Positions 1-8,344 are shown, counted from the first letter of the stretch. The stretch is 64,000 nt of DNA from Chania multitudinisentens RB-25 (GCF_000520015.2 NZ_CP007044.2:3162001-3226000); one strand, 5' to 3'. Notes: a model not told the origin generated them from the letters alone. Translations and numbers: made by a program.

Positions 1-2
1 GT

Positions 3-80
3 GCCGGCATTTGCGTTTCGGCTCTGCTGATCATGAATATTCGTCAAGGACGCCAGGCTTCAGCGTTGCCATCTGCGTGA
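3..80 (+). CDS. 3' end of an unidentified membrane protein gene (partial)
   Basis: An open frame runs in from the left edge and ends at TGA 78-80. The 25 visible residues are hydrophobic first (AGICVSALLIM) and then basic and polar (NIRQGRQASALPSA), which resembles the last helix and cytoplasmic tail of a transporter such as an MFS permease. Too little is visible to name the family, and a chance open frame is possible. The inverted repeat just downstream (129-152) would suit a gene end. Confidence 0.3.
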   Translation, partial: AGICVSALLIMNIRQGRQASALPSA

Positions 81-128
81 TTTAAAATATATAAATTGAT
101 TGGATGCCGTGCATTTTCCCTCACCTCG

Positions 129-152
129 CCCCTCTCCCAACAGGGAGAGGGG
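129..152. repeat. Perfect 10-bp inverted repeat, REP-like hairpin
   Basis: CCCCTCTCCC, spacer AACA, then GGGAGAGGGG. The pyrimidine-rich arm preceded by CCTCACCTCG resembles the short dispersed palindromes common between enterobacterial genes. There is no U-tract, so a transcript-stabilising or repeat role is more likely than a strong terminator. Confidence 0.55.
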
Positions 153-490
153 TTGTGCACCTTGTAACGCATCGCGATCGTTGAATTACAGGAACTGCTC
201 CAACTTTTCCTGCCAGCTACGTAGGTGTACGCCACCCCACTCCCTAACTCGACTGGCTGTTTCTGGAAGCGATAACCAGATAGGGCGTAAACTTCAGCGA
301 ACCGATAGAAGGGAGGGCGGATTGCTCGAATCTCTTCAAGGTAAAATTTTCACCATTTCTCTTTATGCATAAATTAGATAACGCTAGTAAATTATGTCAT
401 TTGTATTGCATGGTTTTTTAGACGTATAAAAAAGACAGTAAGTTAAACTGATAATTAATCATTTGCAGAATGATGTTATTTATACAGACA
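153..490. other. Gap with possible decayed coding sequence, otherwise empty
   Basis: No intact gene is visible. On the minus strand around 180-350 two adjacent frames read as protein-like peptides (EIRAIRPPFYRFAEVY in one, LRSWQEKLEQFL and a stop in another), as expected for a frameshifted remnant, but no family is recognisable. The right-hand part (about 365-480) is AT-rich and probably holds the former promoter of the broken gene at 501. Confidence 0.3.
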
Positions 491-500
491 AGGAGGTGGT

Positions 501-948
501 TTGAGTATTATTTCAGAACTTGATCATCTTCCACCAGAAGCTCTATTACGTTATCAAGAGCAGGTCGAAAAACATGGTCGAATAACCAATATGAAGCGCA
601 CATTTAAAAGCATTAATCGGAGAACGCGCCGCACTCTTCTATGCGTATGCCATTTCCGCACAGAATGGCTGCCTGATATGCAGTACATTTTTCGTTAAAA
701 TCCTTAAAGATAGCGGTATCTCTTTTGATGAATTCGCCTTCAGCAATAAAGAGACATTGCCGAACGATGATGGCCGGGAAATAGTGCGTATAACCCCTGT
801 GAAATTAATGAAACAATCCTCAACCGGCAGTATGGCGTTCCTGGCTGCTGAAACGCGAAAAAGCGAGGGAGGTCTGCGGGGAAAAGAGCCGTTTGTTGAT
901 TTTGTAAGTACATCGTATTCTGCTTATGAATTACTCATGGCAATCTAA
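501..948 (+). pseudogene. Carboxymuconolactone decarboxylase (AhpD-like) family pseudogene
   Basis: The frame starts at TTG 501, four bases after a strong AGGAGG (491-496), and reads SIISELDHLPPEALLRYQEQ and then GRITNMKRT, the typical N-terminus of AhpD-like CMD proteins. After about codon 38 the frame is lost. From 619 a second frame resumes with ERAALFYAYAISAQNGCLIC, containing the CxxC redox motif of the family, and runs to TAA 946-948. Compared with the usual protein of about 190 residues, roughly 20 residues are missing between the two halves, and the C-terminal third no longer resembles the family. This points to an internal deletion with frameshift plus further decay. A single sequencing error cannot explain the missing segment. 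Confidence 0.75.
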
Positions 949-963
949 CCTAGAGACTATTTT

Positions 964-2241
964 ATGAAACTGGAATCGCTGGCTTTACATCACGGTTATG
1001 TGTCGGAAGCGACGACAAAATCAGCCGCTGTCCCTATTTATCAAACAACGTCTTATACCTTTGATGATACACAGCACGGGGCCGATCTTTTCGATCTGAA
1101 AGTGGCGGGTAATATCTACAGCCGTATTATGAACCCAACGACGGCCGTTCTTGAAGAAAGGCTGGCGGCCATTGAAGGCGGTGTTGGTGCTCTTGCCGTC
1201 GCCTCTGGCATGGCGGCCATCACCTATGCCATACAGGCGTTGACTGAGGTTGGCGACAATATTGTCAGTACCAGCCAACTCTATGGTGGAACCTATAATT
1301 TCTTTGCTCATACGCTACCCCGCCAGGGGGTTGAAGTCCGTATGGCTAGCTTTGATGATTTTGACGGCCTTGAATCTCTTATTAACGATCAAACGAAGGC
1401 GTTATTCTGTGAATCTATAGGCAACCCAGCAGGTAACGTTGTCGATATTGCACGTCTTGCACAGATTGCTCATCGGCACGGTATCCCCGTGATTGTGGAT
1501 AACACGGTGGCTACGCCGGTACTATGTCGGCCTTTTGAACACGGCGCTGATATTGTGGTTCACTCGCTGACCAAATATATCGGCGGGCACGGTACGACCA
1601 TCGGCGGGATGATTATCGATTCAGGGAAATTCGACTGGGTTGCCAATAAGTCTCGCTTTCGTTTGCTGAACGAACCCGATCCTTCTTATCACGGCGTAGT
1701 TTATACCGAAGCGTTTGGTCCCGCGGCTTATATAGGGCGCTGTCGTGTCGTGCCGCTGCGTAACACCGGTGCAGCACTTTCGCCGCATAGCGCTTTTTTA
1801 CTGCTCCAGGGGCTTGAAACATTGAGTTTGCGCATGGAAAAACATTGCAGTAATGCACTGGCGCTGGCTGTTTTTCTGCAAAATCATCCATTAGTTAATT
1901 GGGTTAACTACGCCGCACTTCCTGATAGCCCTTATAAATCTAGTTGTGAAAAAATCACCTCTGGCAAGGCTTCAGGGATTGTGAGTTTTGGGATTAAGGG
2001 AGGGAAAGAGGCTGGTGGACATTTCATTGATGCATTAAAGATGATTTTACGGCTGGTTAATATTGGTGATACCAAATCCTTGGCTTGTCATCCGGCCAGC
2101 ACAACCCATCGACAACTTGATCCAGATGAATTGGCTCGTGCCGGTGTGAGCGAGGATTTGATCAGGATCTCCGTCGGCATTGAGAATATTGAAGACATTA
2201 TAGAGGATGTTTCACAGGCGCTTCGAGCGGCTCAAAAATAA
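964..2241 (+). CDS. metY: O-acetylhomoserine aminocarboxypropyltransferase (MetY-like)
   Basis: A 425-residue PLP enzyme of the Cys/Met metabolism family, expected to make homocysteine directly from O-acetylhomoserine and sulfide in the cytoplasm. The PLP-binding lysine is K204 in HSLTKYIGGHGTTIGG. The N-terminal tetramer segment (VPIYQTTSYTF) and the conserved SRIMNPTT lie near residues 23-60, and the cofactor-ring glycine region is ASGMAA. Length and the HP-AST-TH(R)Q motif near residue 380 fit MetY rather than the shorter MetB/MetC. It starts at ATG 964, 15 bases after the pseudogene stop, without a strong Shine-Dalgarno, so it may once have been co-transcribed with that gene. Cystathionine gamma-synthase is a less likely alternative. 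Confidence 0.87.
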   Translation: MKLESLALHHGYVSEATTKSAAVPIYQTTSYTFDDTQHGADLFDLKVAGNIYSRIMNPTTAVLEERLAAIEGGVGALAVASGMAAITYAIQALTEVGDNIVSTSQLYGGTYNFFAHTLPRQGVEVRMASFDDFDGLESLINDQTKALFCESIGNPAGNVVDIARLAQIAHRHGIPVIVDNTVATPVLCRPFEHGADIVVHSLTKYIGGHGTTIGGMIIDSGKFDWVANKSRFRLLNEPDPSYHGVVYTEAFGPAAYIGRCRVVPLRNTGAALSPHSAFLLLQGLETLSLRMEKHCSNALALAVFLQNHPLVNWVNYAALPDSPYKSSCEKITSGKASGIVSFGIKGGKEAGGHFIDALKMILRLVNIGDTKSLACHPASTTHRQLDPDELARAGVSEDLIRISVGIENIEDIIEDVSQALRAAQK

Positions 2242-2311
2242 TATCTTGAATTCTCCTTAAGATATGTCATCCACATTTTACATGGGGGAGTTAAGCCCCT
2301 TAAATTTATCA

Positions 2312-2560
2312 CTAAGGCGCGCTGCTTTTCATGCCAAGGTGGTGTTGCTGTAATGGCTCACCACCGCTCAACGTTAACATACCGCCAGTTGGTTAATAAA
2401 ATGACTCGTCACCTTTTGCCAGCTTCCGCAATGAGATCTTCGTCATGTCTCGATGCCCCCGCGCAAAGCTTTTTCCTTTTTGCTGGAACTACCGCATTAC
2501 GGCGCTTTTTAGTTGTTGGATTAATATAGCGTAGAACCCATTTACCGTGGCCTTTTTTGC
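2312..2560 (-). pseudogene. Relic of a glycyl-radical enzyme activating (radical SAM) gene
   Basis: On the minus strand, 2312-2389 reads TGGMLTLSGGEPLQQ followed by a few residues and a stop. This is the hallmark GGxxTxSGGEPLxQ block of PflA/YjjW-type radical SAM activases. Just upstream in other frames are DLIAEAGK and DESFY, matching the usual segment before that block. The block is therefore preserved but broken by at least one frameshift and in-frame stops, and no CxxxCxxC cluster is left. The rest of 2242-2709 contains no intact gene. The boundaries are approximate. Confidence 0.55.
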
Positions 2561-2709
2561 TGTTTGAGGGGGCGGCTCGGTAAGTAATGCCATTCGCTGA
2601 ATCCTTGAGCTGTCAGTATGCCATCAAGTACAATGCAGGCGTAATTCAACCGGATAATAGCTAATCAGGCTCAATGACAGGATGAGCCAAGTTTGTTAAA
2701 GAGTGGCAA

Positions 2710-3546
2710 ATGAAAATAGGGACTGAACGGCTCTTGGATGGTGGGTATATCGCTGTACGCTCAGGTAAGATCGATCCAAGGCGCAAGACTCTGGTCTTCC
2801 TGCATGGGCTTGCCGGGAGTTCCAGTGCTTGGGATCGCATCGCTGCTCTTGGTTTTTCAGGCTTCAATACGATACTGCTTGATCTGCGGGGGCATGGTAT
2901 TTCGCATAGATACCAAGCTGTTGACGACTATCGTATTGAGCTGATTGCAAATGATGTCATCCGTGTCCTCCGTGAACTGCACATCACTCAGCCAATATTT
3001 GTCGCACATTCTTTTGGTTGCCTGATTGCGCTGACCTGCGTTGCCCAGCGTGAATTTACCAGCAGTAAACTCATTTTGTTATCGCCGGGCTACCCTAGAC
3101 CTCATTCGGTATTGGCCACGGTGTTAGATTGTTTACTCAAAGCTGCCGCGTGCATCATTCGACGAACCCGTGTGGAACGGCAAGGTGGCAGAGTCAATTA
3201 TGATAAATACCCTAAAAATACTGACTATAACCCTCGCCGCATGGCAGCGGATATCCATAATACCGGGGGGCTCGTTTATTTGAGTTGCATTCGCTGGGCA
3301 CTCTCTGCGGATATGACGTCTCTCTTATCGCAGCTTGAGGGTATTTCAGTGCTGCTGGTACACGGGAAACGGGATTCGGTATTCCCGATTCGTGCCGCTC
3401 AAAAGATAAAAGATCGCGTGCGCCAATCTCAGCTCGTCACGATCGATGATGGGAATCATGTGTTGCCGTTGACACATCCCGAGCAGTTGCATGCAATCAT
3501 AACCGTTTTTTTGGCCGAGGAAGATTTTTGCGAAGGAGTGGCGTAA
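2710..3546 (+). CDS. Alpha/beta hydrolase
   Basis: A 278-residue alpha/beta-fold hydrolase. The oxyanion-hole motif FLHGLAGSSSAW is near residue 30, the nucleophile elbow is AHSFG (serine near residue 99), and the acid and histidine are likely in the segments HGKRDSVFPI and DGNHVLPL near the C-terminus, giving a complete catalytic triad. There is no signal peptide, so it should be cytoplasmic. It is the first gene of a tight four-gene cluster (one base to the PAP2 gene), so its substrate is probably the lipid or sugar intermediate made by its neighbours, but this cannot be read from the sequence. A small hairpin (GGCTCA...TGAGCC, 2668-2688) sits just upstream of the start. Confidence 0.75.
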   Translation: MKIGTERLLDGGYIAVRSGKIDPRRKTLVFLHGLAGSSSAWDRIAALGFSGFNTILLDLRGHGISHRYQAVDDYRIELIANDVIRVLRELHITQPIFVAHSFGCLIALTCVAQREFTSSKLILLSPGYPRPHSVLATVLDCLLKAAACIIRRTRVERQGGRVNYDKYPKNTDYNPRRMAADIHNTGGLVYLSCIRWALSADMTSLLSQLEGISVLLVHGKRDSVFPIRAAQKIKDRVRQSQLVTIDDGNHVLPLTHPEQLHAIITVFLAEEDFCEGVA

Positions 3547-3547
3547 G

Positions 3548-4003
3548 TTGCACAAGGTACTACTGAAGATCCTCGATTTTTTTGGCACGCCGCTTTGCTA
3601 TTTAGCACTGGGTGTTGCAGTAGCCATCTGGCATTGGCAGTTTGGGGTCGGGATGATTTTTGCATCGGTGCTTATAGAACTGATATGCGCGATAGTGAAA
3701 TTATTGACACGTTTCGAAAGGCCTGCGCCTCATCCTTTTCCGCGCACGACATTGTACAGCCACTACGATGCATCCAGTTTCCCCAGTGCGCACACCGCGC
3801 GGATCGCAGCTTGTACGGCCATGCTGTATTTCTGTGTTCCTGATGTTCGCCTGGGGCTGGTTGCACTTGTTTTGACCGCGGGTGTGGCATACAGCCGTGT
3901 TGCTGGGCGGCACCACTATGTACGGGATGTGGTGGCCGGGGCGTTACTGGGGGCGGGCACCGCATACCTTCTGAATGGATGGATTGAAAGGTTATGGCCA
4001 TGA
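3548..4003 (+). CDS. PAP2-family membrane phosphatase
   Basis: A 151-residue integral membrane phosphatase of the PAP2 superfamily, which removes phosphate from lipid or polyprenyl phosphates. All three signature motifs are present: K-x6-RP (K51 to RP58-59), SFPSAHT (histidine 82, general acid) and SR-x5-H (SRVAGRHHYVRD). Four or five hydrophobic helices are visible. It starts at TTG 3548, one base after the hydrolase stop, and overlaps the UbiA-like gene. In mycobacteria a PAP2 protein next to a UbiA-type phosphoribosyltransferase dephosphorylates decaprenyl-phosphoryl-phosphoribose; the same gene pair here suggests an analogous job, which is an inference. Confidence 0.8.
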   Translation: MHKVLLKILDFFGTPLCYLALGVAVAIWHWQFGVGMIFASVLIELICAIVKLLTRFERPAPHPFPRTTLYSHYDASSFPSAHTARIAACTAMLYFCVPDVRLGLVALVLTAGVAYSRVAGRHHYVRDVVAGALLGAGTAYLLNGWIERLWP

Positions 4004-4776
4004 AAGGGCTGGTTGTTGTGACAGGGTTGCTCGAACTCATGCGTTTTCGCTTCCATCTTTCTTTTATTACTGTGATAGCAGGGGCACTGCTGTTTGCTGA
4101 ACAGCTGTCTAGCGGATTGTTTTGGCAACTACTGCAAGTCTATCTACTGTTTAATGTGCTGCTTTATGGCGGAATTTATTGCTTTAACGATATTGTCGAT
4201 AAACGCGCTGACGCCGCACATCCCACTAAATGCCATCGGCCATTACCCTCAGAGCGGGTAAGTAGCACCGTGGCCGTTTTTTTTGCGATAGCCTTGATCG
4301 CAGCCGCGTTTGCGATCTCATGGAAAGTTAATCCAAAACTGGTGCCATTCTTTGCTGCGTTTCTCGCGGCTAATATTGCCTACAGCGGTGGTTTTAAACA
4401 ACTTCCTTATGTTGGTTTGAGCATGATTGCGCTGACCCATACCTTAAGATTTGTTATGGGGGCTATGGTGGCGGGCGTCGACGTTGGTTGGCCATTTATC
4501 ACCGCATTCTATGCGTTGCTCTACACTATTTCATTCACCATACACGGGCTATTTAATGTGACGGTGGCTCATCGTAAGTTCTATCCTGGCAGCCTGTTAT
4601 TGCTGGTGCAGGGGCTGAGCGGTGGTGTGATGATGCTCGCCGCTTGGGGAGCCGATACCGTCAATTTCAGTTGGATGATGTTGTTCAGCATTTATCTGAT
4701 CTTCGTGGTTTGGGCCGGAGTGCCTTCGTGGAGACCAACGCTTGCGTTTATCTTTATGGCAAAACCACAACAATAG
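3994..4776 (+). CDS. UbiA-superfamily membrane transferase (phosphoribosyltransferase-like)
   Basis: A 260-residue multi-helix membrane protein. The first Asp-rich motif is NDIVDKRADAAHPTKCHRP: N65-D66-x2-D69-x3-D73, then HP-x-K-x2-RP. The HPxK-RP tail is typical of decaprenyl-phosphate phosphoribosyltransferase-type members, whereas UbiA itself has a different tail. The second motif region (YSGGFKQLPYVGL...TLRFVMGA) keeps the Y-S/K/R/G spacing but lacks a clear second Asp cluster. It could therefore transfer a sugar phosphate to a polyprenyl phosphate, or be a divergent prenyltransferase. Two start codons (3994 and 4000) both overlap the preceding gene, indicating translational coupling. Confidence 0.75.
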   Translation: MAMKGLVVVTGLLELMRFRFHLSFITVIAGALLFAEQLSSGLFWQLLQVYLLFNVLLYGGIYCFNDIVDKRADAAHPTKCHRPLPSERVSSTVAVFFAIALIAAAFAISWKVNPKLVPFFAAFLAANIAYSGGFKQLPYVGLSMIALTHTLRFVMGAMVAGVDVGWPFITAFYALLYTISFTIHGLFNVTVAHRKFYPGSLLLLVQGLSGGVMMLAAWGADTVNFSWMMLFSIYLIFVVWAGVPSWRPTLAFIFMAKPQQ

Positions 4777-4786
4777 GAGGCAGCCT

Positions 4787-5938
4787 GTGCATGTACTGAT
4801 GGTATCGGATGTCTATCTGCCCCGTATCAACGGTGTATCGACTTCAATACGGACCTTCCGTAATACACTGGCTACTCAAGGGATTAAGGTTACCCTTGTT
4901 GCGCCTCAGTATGCCGATGAAGCTGAAGAGTCGGGGGTGATACGTGTGCCTGGCCGCCCCGTTCCTTTTGATCCCGAAGACCGTTTGGCCAATTGGGCGG
5001 CGATGCGTGATACGGTTGCACGACTTGCTCCGTCTGTTGACCTGATCCATTTACAGACGCCATTCTTTGCACATTATGCTGGCCTGAAGGCAAGCAAAGC
5101 ATTCGGGCTTCCCGTAGTGGCCACCTACCATACGCTGTTTGAGGAGTATCTTGGGGGATATATTCCATGGATGCCGAATAGCTGGTTGCGTGCGTTGGCG
5201 CGTAGAATTTCGTGCCGTCAATGCAATGCGCTTGATGCGGTGATCGTTCCATCGCTGGCCATGAGTGAACGTTTAAGCCGCTATGGTGTGGTCACTCCTA
5301 TGCATATAGTGCCGACAGGTGTGCAAGTTGAACGTTTCGCCAAAGGCGATCGCGAGCATTTTAGAAAACGCCATGGCATTGAGATGACGCGGCCAATGCT
5401 GTTGTTTGTTGGCAGAGTGGCGCAAGAGAAGAACATCGGCTTTTTACTACAGGCGTTGCAATATGCCCTACGTTCTCTCCCTCAATTGCTTCTCGTGGTT
5501 GCGGGTGATGGCCCAGCGTTGCCAGCATTACGCGCCCAGGCTGAAATGCTGGGGTTGACTAACGCAGTCCAATTTATCGGCTATCTTGATGGGGAGCACG
5601 AATTGCCGGACTGCTATGCAGCGGCGGATGTGTTTGTGTTTTCGTCGCTGACGGAAACGCAGGGCCTGGTGCTCTTGGAAGCCATGGCTGCCGGCTTGCC
5701 TGTGGTTGCTTTATCAAGCATGGGGACAACGGATATCTTGGCCGCAGGTCTGGGAAGTATTTCACCGGAGGCTGATCCCCAGGTTTTTGCTAAGGCGCTC
5801 CTTGATCTCTTCGCTGATCCCATATGGCACAGGCAACTGCGCATTGAAGCATTGGCATATGCTGCGGAATGGCCAGACACGGCGAATAGCGAAAAATTGG
5901 CGCGGCTGTACCAAAATCTACTGGATAGACCGCGTTGA
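4787..5938 (+). CDS. GT4-family glycosyltransferase
   Basis: A 383-residue retaining glycosyltransferase with two Rossmann domains. The N-terminus reads MHVLMVSDVYLPRINGVSTS, typical of GT4 enzymes that act on lipid acceptors such as diacylglycerol or phosphatidylinositol mannosyl/glucosyltransferases. The EX7E nucleotide-sugar motif is E290 to E298 (ETQGLVLLE), and the FVGRVAQEKN segment opens the second domain. The chosen start is GTG 4787, because AGGAGG lies at 4775-4780 and overlaps the UbiA-like stop region; an upstream ATG at 4742 would need a long overlap. As the last gene of the cluster it probably adds a hexose to the lipid-linked product of its neighbours. Confidence 0.82.
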   Translation: MHVLMVSDVYLPRINGVSTSIRTFRNTLATQGIKVTLVAPQYADEAEESGVIRVPGRPVPFDPEDRLANWAAMRDTVARLAPSVDLIHLQTPFFAHYAGLKASKAFGLPVVATYHTLFEEYLGGYIPWMPNSWLRALARRISCRQCNALDAVIVPSLAMSERLSRYGVVTPMHIVPTGVQVERFAKGDREHFRKRHGIEMTRPMLLFVGRVAQEKNIGFLLQALQYALRSLPQLLLVVAGDGPALPALRAQAEMLGLTNAVQFIGYLDGEHELPDCYAAADVFVFSSLTETQGLVLLEAMAAGLPVVALSSMGTTDILAAGLGSISPEADPQVFAKALLDLFADPIWHRQLRIEALAYAAEWPDTANSEKLARLYQNLLDRPR

Positions 5939-6075
5939 CAGTGAGCTACCACCGATTTCTTTTGTACTGAACCGCCGCATAACGGGGGATGCTTAACCCT
6001 AACTCTCTGAGGCAGGGTTGGTTTGGTTACAGCAGTCAGCCACGGAAAATTAAGGAAGGGAGAGATTGGTCAATT

Positions 6076-6097
6076 AAACCTGCTTTAGAGCAGGTTT
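6076..6097. terminator. Candidate terminator between convergent genes
   Basis: A 9-bp stem AAACCTGCT / AGCAGGTTT with a TTAG loop. The T-tract is only TTTT in the plus direction, but the A-rich left flank gives some U residues in the minus direction. It lies between the glycosyltransferase gene and the convergent nqrE-like gene, so it may serve both. Confidence 0.5.
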
Positions 6098-6168
6098 TGG
6101 CGTCTCTGGAACTATAATTTTTATCTGCGATGGTAAGATTTGCCGTGTTGCACAGCAGTTCAAGTGTT

Positions 6169-6765
6169 TTATATGCGTATTCCAGAAAATGACATAAAAC
6201 CAAGCGACATTAAACCCGCGGTCATAAACACACTACCTAAGCCACGTAATCCTTTCGGTATATCTGAATACTTCATCTTTTCACGAATCCCTGCCATTGA
6301 GATTATGGCAAGCAACCAGCCGATACCACATCCACTACCGTATACAAAAGACTCTGTAAACGTGTATTCACGCTGTACCATAAAGATGGTTGCACCAAAG
6401 ATTGCACAGTGGATTGTCAATAACGGTAAGAATGAACCCAGGGCGTGATACAAGACGGGGAAATATTTATCGATGATCATTTCAAGGAGCTGAACTAACG
6501 CAGCAAGCACGCCGATAAACGTAATGAAGTCGAGAAAACTCAGATCTACACCATCAATGATGGCATTCGCTCTAAGCAAGTGATTGTAGATGAGGTTGTT
6601 CAGCGGCGTAGCGATAGCTAAAAGCAGTGTAACGGTAATACCCAGTTTAAAGGCGGTATCAACCTGTTTTGATACGGCTAAAAAGGTGCACATCCCTAAG
6701 AAAAAGTTAAGAGCCATGTTCTCAACAAAAACGGCGCGTAAAAAAATGCTTAATAATTGTTCCAT
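6169..6765 (-). CDS. Orphan NqrE-like subunit of Na+-translocating NADH:quinone reductase
   Basis: From ATG 6765 the protein is 198 residues, exactly the length of NqrE, and begins MEQLLSIFLRAVFVENMAL like NqrE of Vibrio and enterics. Six membrane helices are visible. The two cysteines that with NqrD bind the buried iron centre are present at C26 (GMCTFL) and C120 (IHCAIFG), and the end reads GLMSLGFMSFSG as in NqrE. The residue before the second cysteine is H where the family usually has N. No nqrA, B, C, D or F lies nearby, so this is either a spare copy acting with an NqrD elsewhere or a repurposed membrane protein. The longer upstream frame (to 6861) has no support. Confidence 0.85.
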   Translation of the reverse strand: MEQLLSIFLRAVFVENMALNFFLGMCTFLAVSKQVDTAFKLGITVTLLLAIATPLNNLIYNHLLRANAIIDGVDLSFLDFITFIGVLAALVQLLEMIIDKYFPVLYHALGSFLPLLTIHCAIFGATIFMVQREYTFTESFVYGSGCGIGWLLAIISMAGIREKMKYSDIPKGLRGLGSVFMTAGLMSLGFMSFSGIRI

Positions 6766-6958
6766 GTTGTTCTTTCTCTTAGTCTTTTTGAAATTATAAC
6801 ATATGATTACATCTCTTGTATTGCATTTCTGGCACTGGCGTATTGATAGGCCAGTATTCATTTTAGCGAAAAAAGCGCCAAGTAGGATAGGGGAGTGATG
6901 TCCTGAACCTCGCTGAAGATGTTTGGTGCAGTCTACTTAATGACTTTACCATGAGCGA

Positions 6959-6988
6959 AAGCGGCGGGACCTTAGGGCTCCGCCGCTT
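6959..6988 (-). terminator. Terminator downstream of cscB
   Basis: Perfect 9-bp GC-rich stem AAGCGGCGG / CCGCCGCTT. In the minus direction the stem is followed by TTTCGC. It sits 37 bases past the cscB stop and is a convincing Rho-independent terminator for the cscKB transcript. Confidence 0.7.
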
Positions 6989-7025
6989 AAGAGGGATGTT
7001 AAAAATGATCTCTACCTGGGGCTTG

Positions 7026-8273
7026 TTAGCTGTTCACATATTCTAAAACAGAGGGTTCATGTTTCTTTTTACTCAGCGTGAAATACCCGAAGAATATAGT
7101 GAGGATGACGATGCCTGCCATGAGAAAGAAGATAGATTGATAGCCAATTTTGTCGAACAGTTGCCCGATTGGCAATGACAGAACGATAATACCAATCGAA
7201 CTGGCAATGTTAAAACCGACCAGATACATCGTAGAAGACAATCGTTTATCAAAGTTAGCCACACTGAATTTAAATACGGAGATGACGAATAGCGGAACCT
7301 CCAACGCGTGTAGCATTTTGATAAAGGAAATGATGTAGATATCGGTAAAAATTGCGGAGCCAAGAATACGGCATGTCATGATTAGGCCGCCGAGCAACAG
7401 TGCTGATTTAGGCCCAATGCGATTAATCAGGAATGGGATCAGAGCCATACCGATGGCTTCCAGAATAACCTGGACGGAGTTCAGGTAGCCATATACGCGC
7501 GGTGCCATTTCTGGGTTCTCAAACAACCCTGCGTAGAATACCGGAAACATCTGTTGGTCATAAATATTATAAAATGACCATGTGCCTACAACAAAAATGA
7601 CAAAGAACCAAAACTGGCTGTCTTTGAAGATGGTAATAAAATCCTGTTTGGTGAGCGTGCTTACCTGTGAGCTCGCCACTTTCTCGTCGTTACCTTCTGT
7701 TTTAAATAACAGATTGACGATTAAAAACAACACTCCCATCACGGAGACACACCAAAAATTGATATGCGGATTAATACTGAAGAAAATACCGCCGACAAAT
7801 GTCCCAACTGCGTATCCCAGGCAACCCCAGAAGCGTGCGGTACCAAATTCGAAGTTAAACCTGCGGCTAATTTTTTCTACAAAGCTGTCCACCAGCCCAT
7901 AACCCGCCAGATAACCTAGGCCAAAAAACACCGCCCCCAGCATCATACCGAGTTTAAAACTAGAGATTAGCAGCGGTTCATAGACGTAAATAAGAAAGGG
8001 GCCACTTAGGGTTATCACAACACCAATAAGCCAGATTAACGGTTTACGGGTTCCCAGTTTATCTTGTAGAAAACCATAGGCAATCATAAAGATCATACTG
8101 AAGAATTGGTTGACGGAATAGAGCATTCCTACTTCCGTGCCGGATAAGCCCAGTTTGTTCTTTAACCACATGGCATAAAATGACCACCATAACGACCAGG
8201 CAGCAAAGAAAAAGAGCAGATACCCGGATGAATAGCGGTATTTATCATTACTGAACGGCATGTTTATTTTCAT
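7026..8273 (-). CDS. cscB: Sucrose:H+ symporter, LacY family
   Basis: A 415-residue MFS permease of the oligosaccharide:H+ symporter family, closely resembling E. coli CscB: the N-terminal helix with SLWWSFYAMWLK, the loop YGFLQDKLGTRKPLIW, then FFGLGYLAGYGLVDS, GTWSFYNIYDQQMFPVFY, and SVFKFSVANFDKRLSST near the end. It should import sucrose with a proton at the inner membrane. It is second in a minus-strand pair after cscK, with 120 bases between containing a hairpin. ATG 8273 is preceded by GGGAAAATAA. Raffinose or melibiose permeases of the same family are a less likely identity. Confidence 0.88.
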   Translation of the reverse strand: MKINMPFSNDKYRYSSGYLLFFFAAWSLWWSFYAMWLKNKLGLSGTEVGMLYSVNQFFSMIFMIAYGFLQDKLGTRKPLIWLIGVVITLSGPFLIYVYEPLLISSFKLGMMLGAVFFGLGYLAGYGLVDSFVEKISRRFNFEFGTARFWGCLGYAVGTFVGGIFFSINPHINFWCVSVMGVLFLIVNLLFKTEGNDEKVASSQVSTLTKQDFITIFKDSQFWFFVIFVVGTWSFYNIYDQQMFPVFYAGLFENPEMAPRVYGYLNSVQVILEAIGMALIPFLINRIGPKSALLLGGLIMTCRILGSAIFTDIYIISFIKMLHALEVPLFVISVFKFSVANFDKRLSSTMYLVGFNIASSIGIIVLSLPIGQLFDKIGYQSIFFLMAGIVILTIFFGYFTLSKKKHEPSVLEYVNS

Positions 8274-8344
8274 TTATTTTCCCAATCCAGAGTTTTTTCA
8301 ATATTTATTGGCAGATGTTACTTAGGTATATCTGAATAATCTGA

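Noticed and set aside
129..152. CRISPR-like repeat
   Set aside because: Only one copy and no spacer series; it is a single REP-like palindrome.
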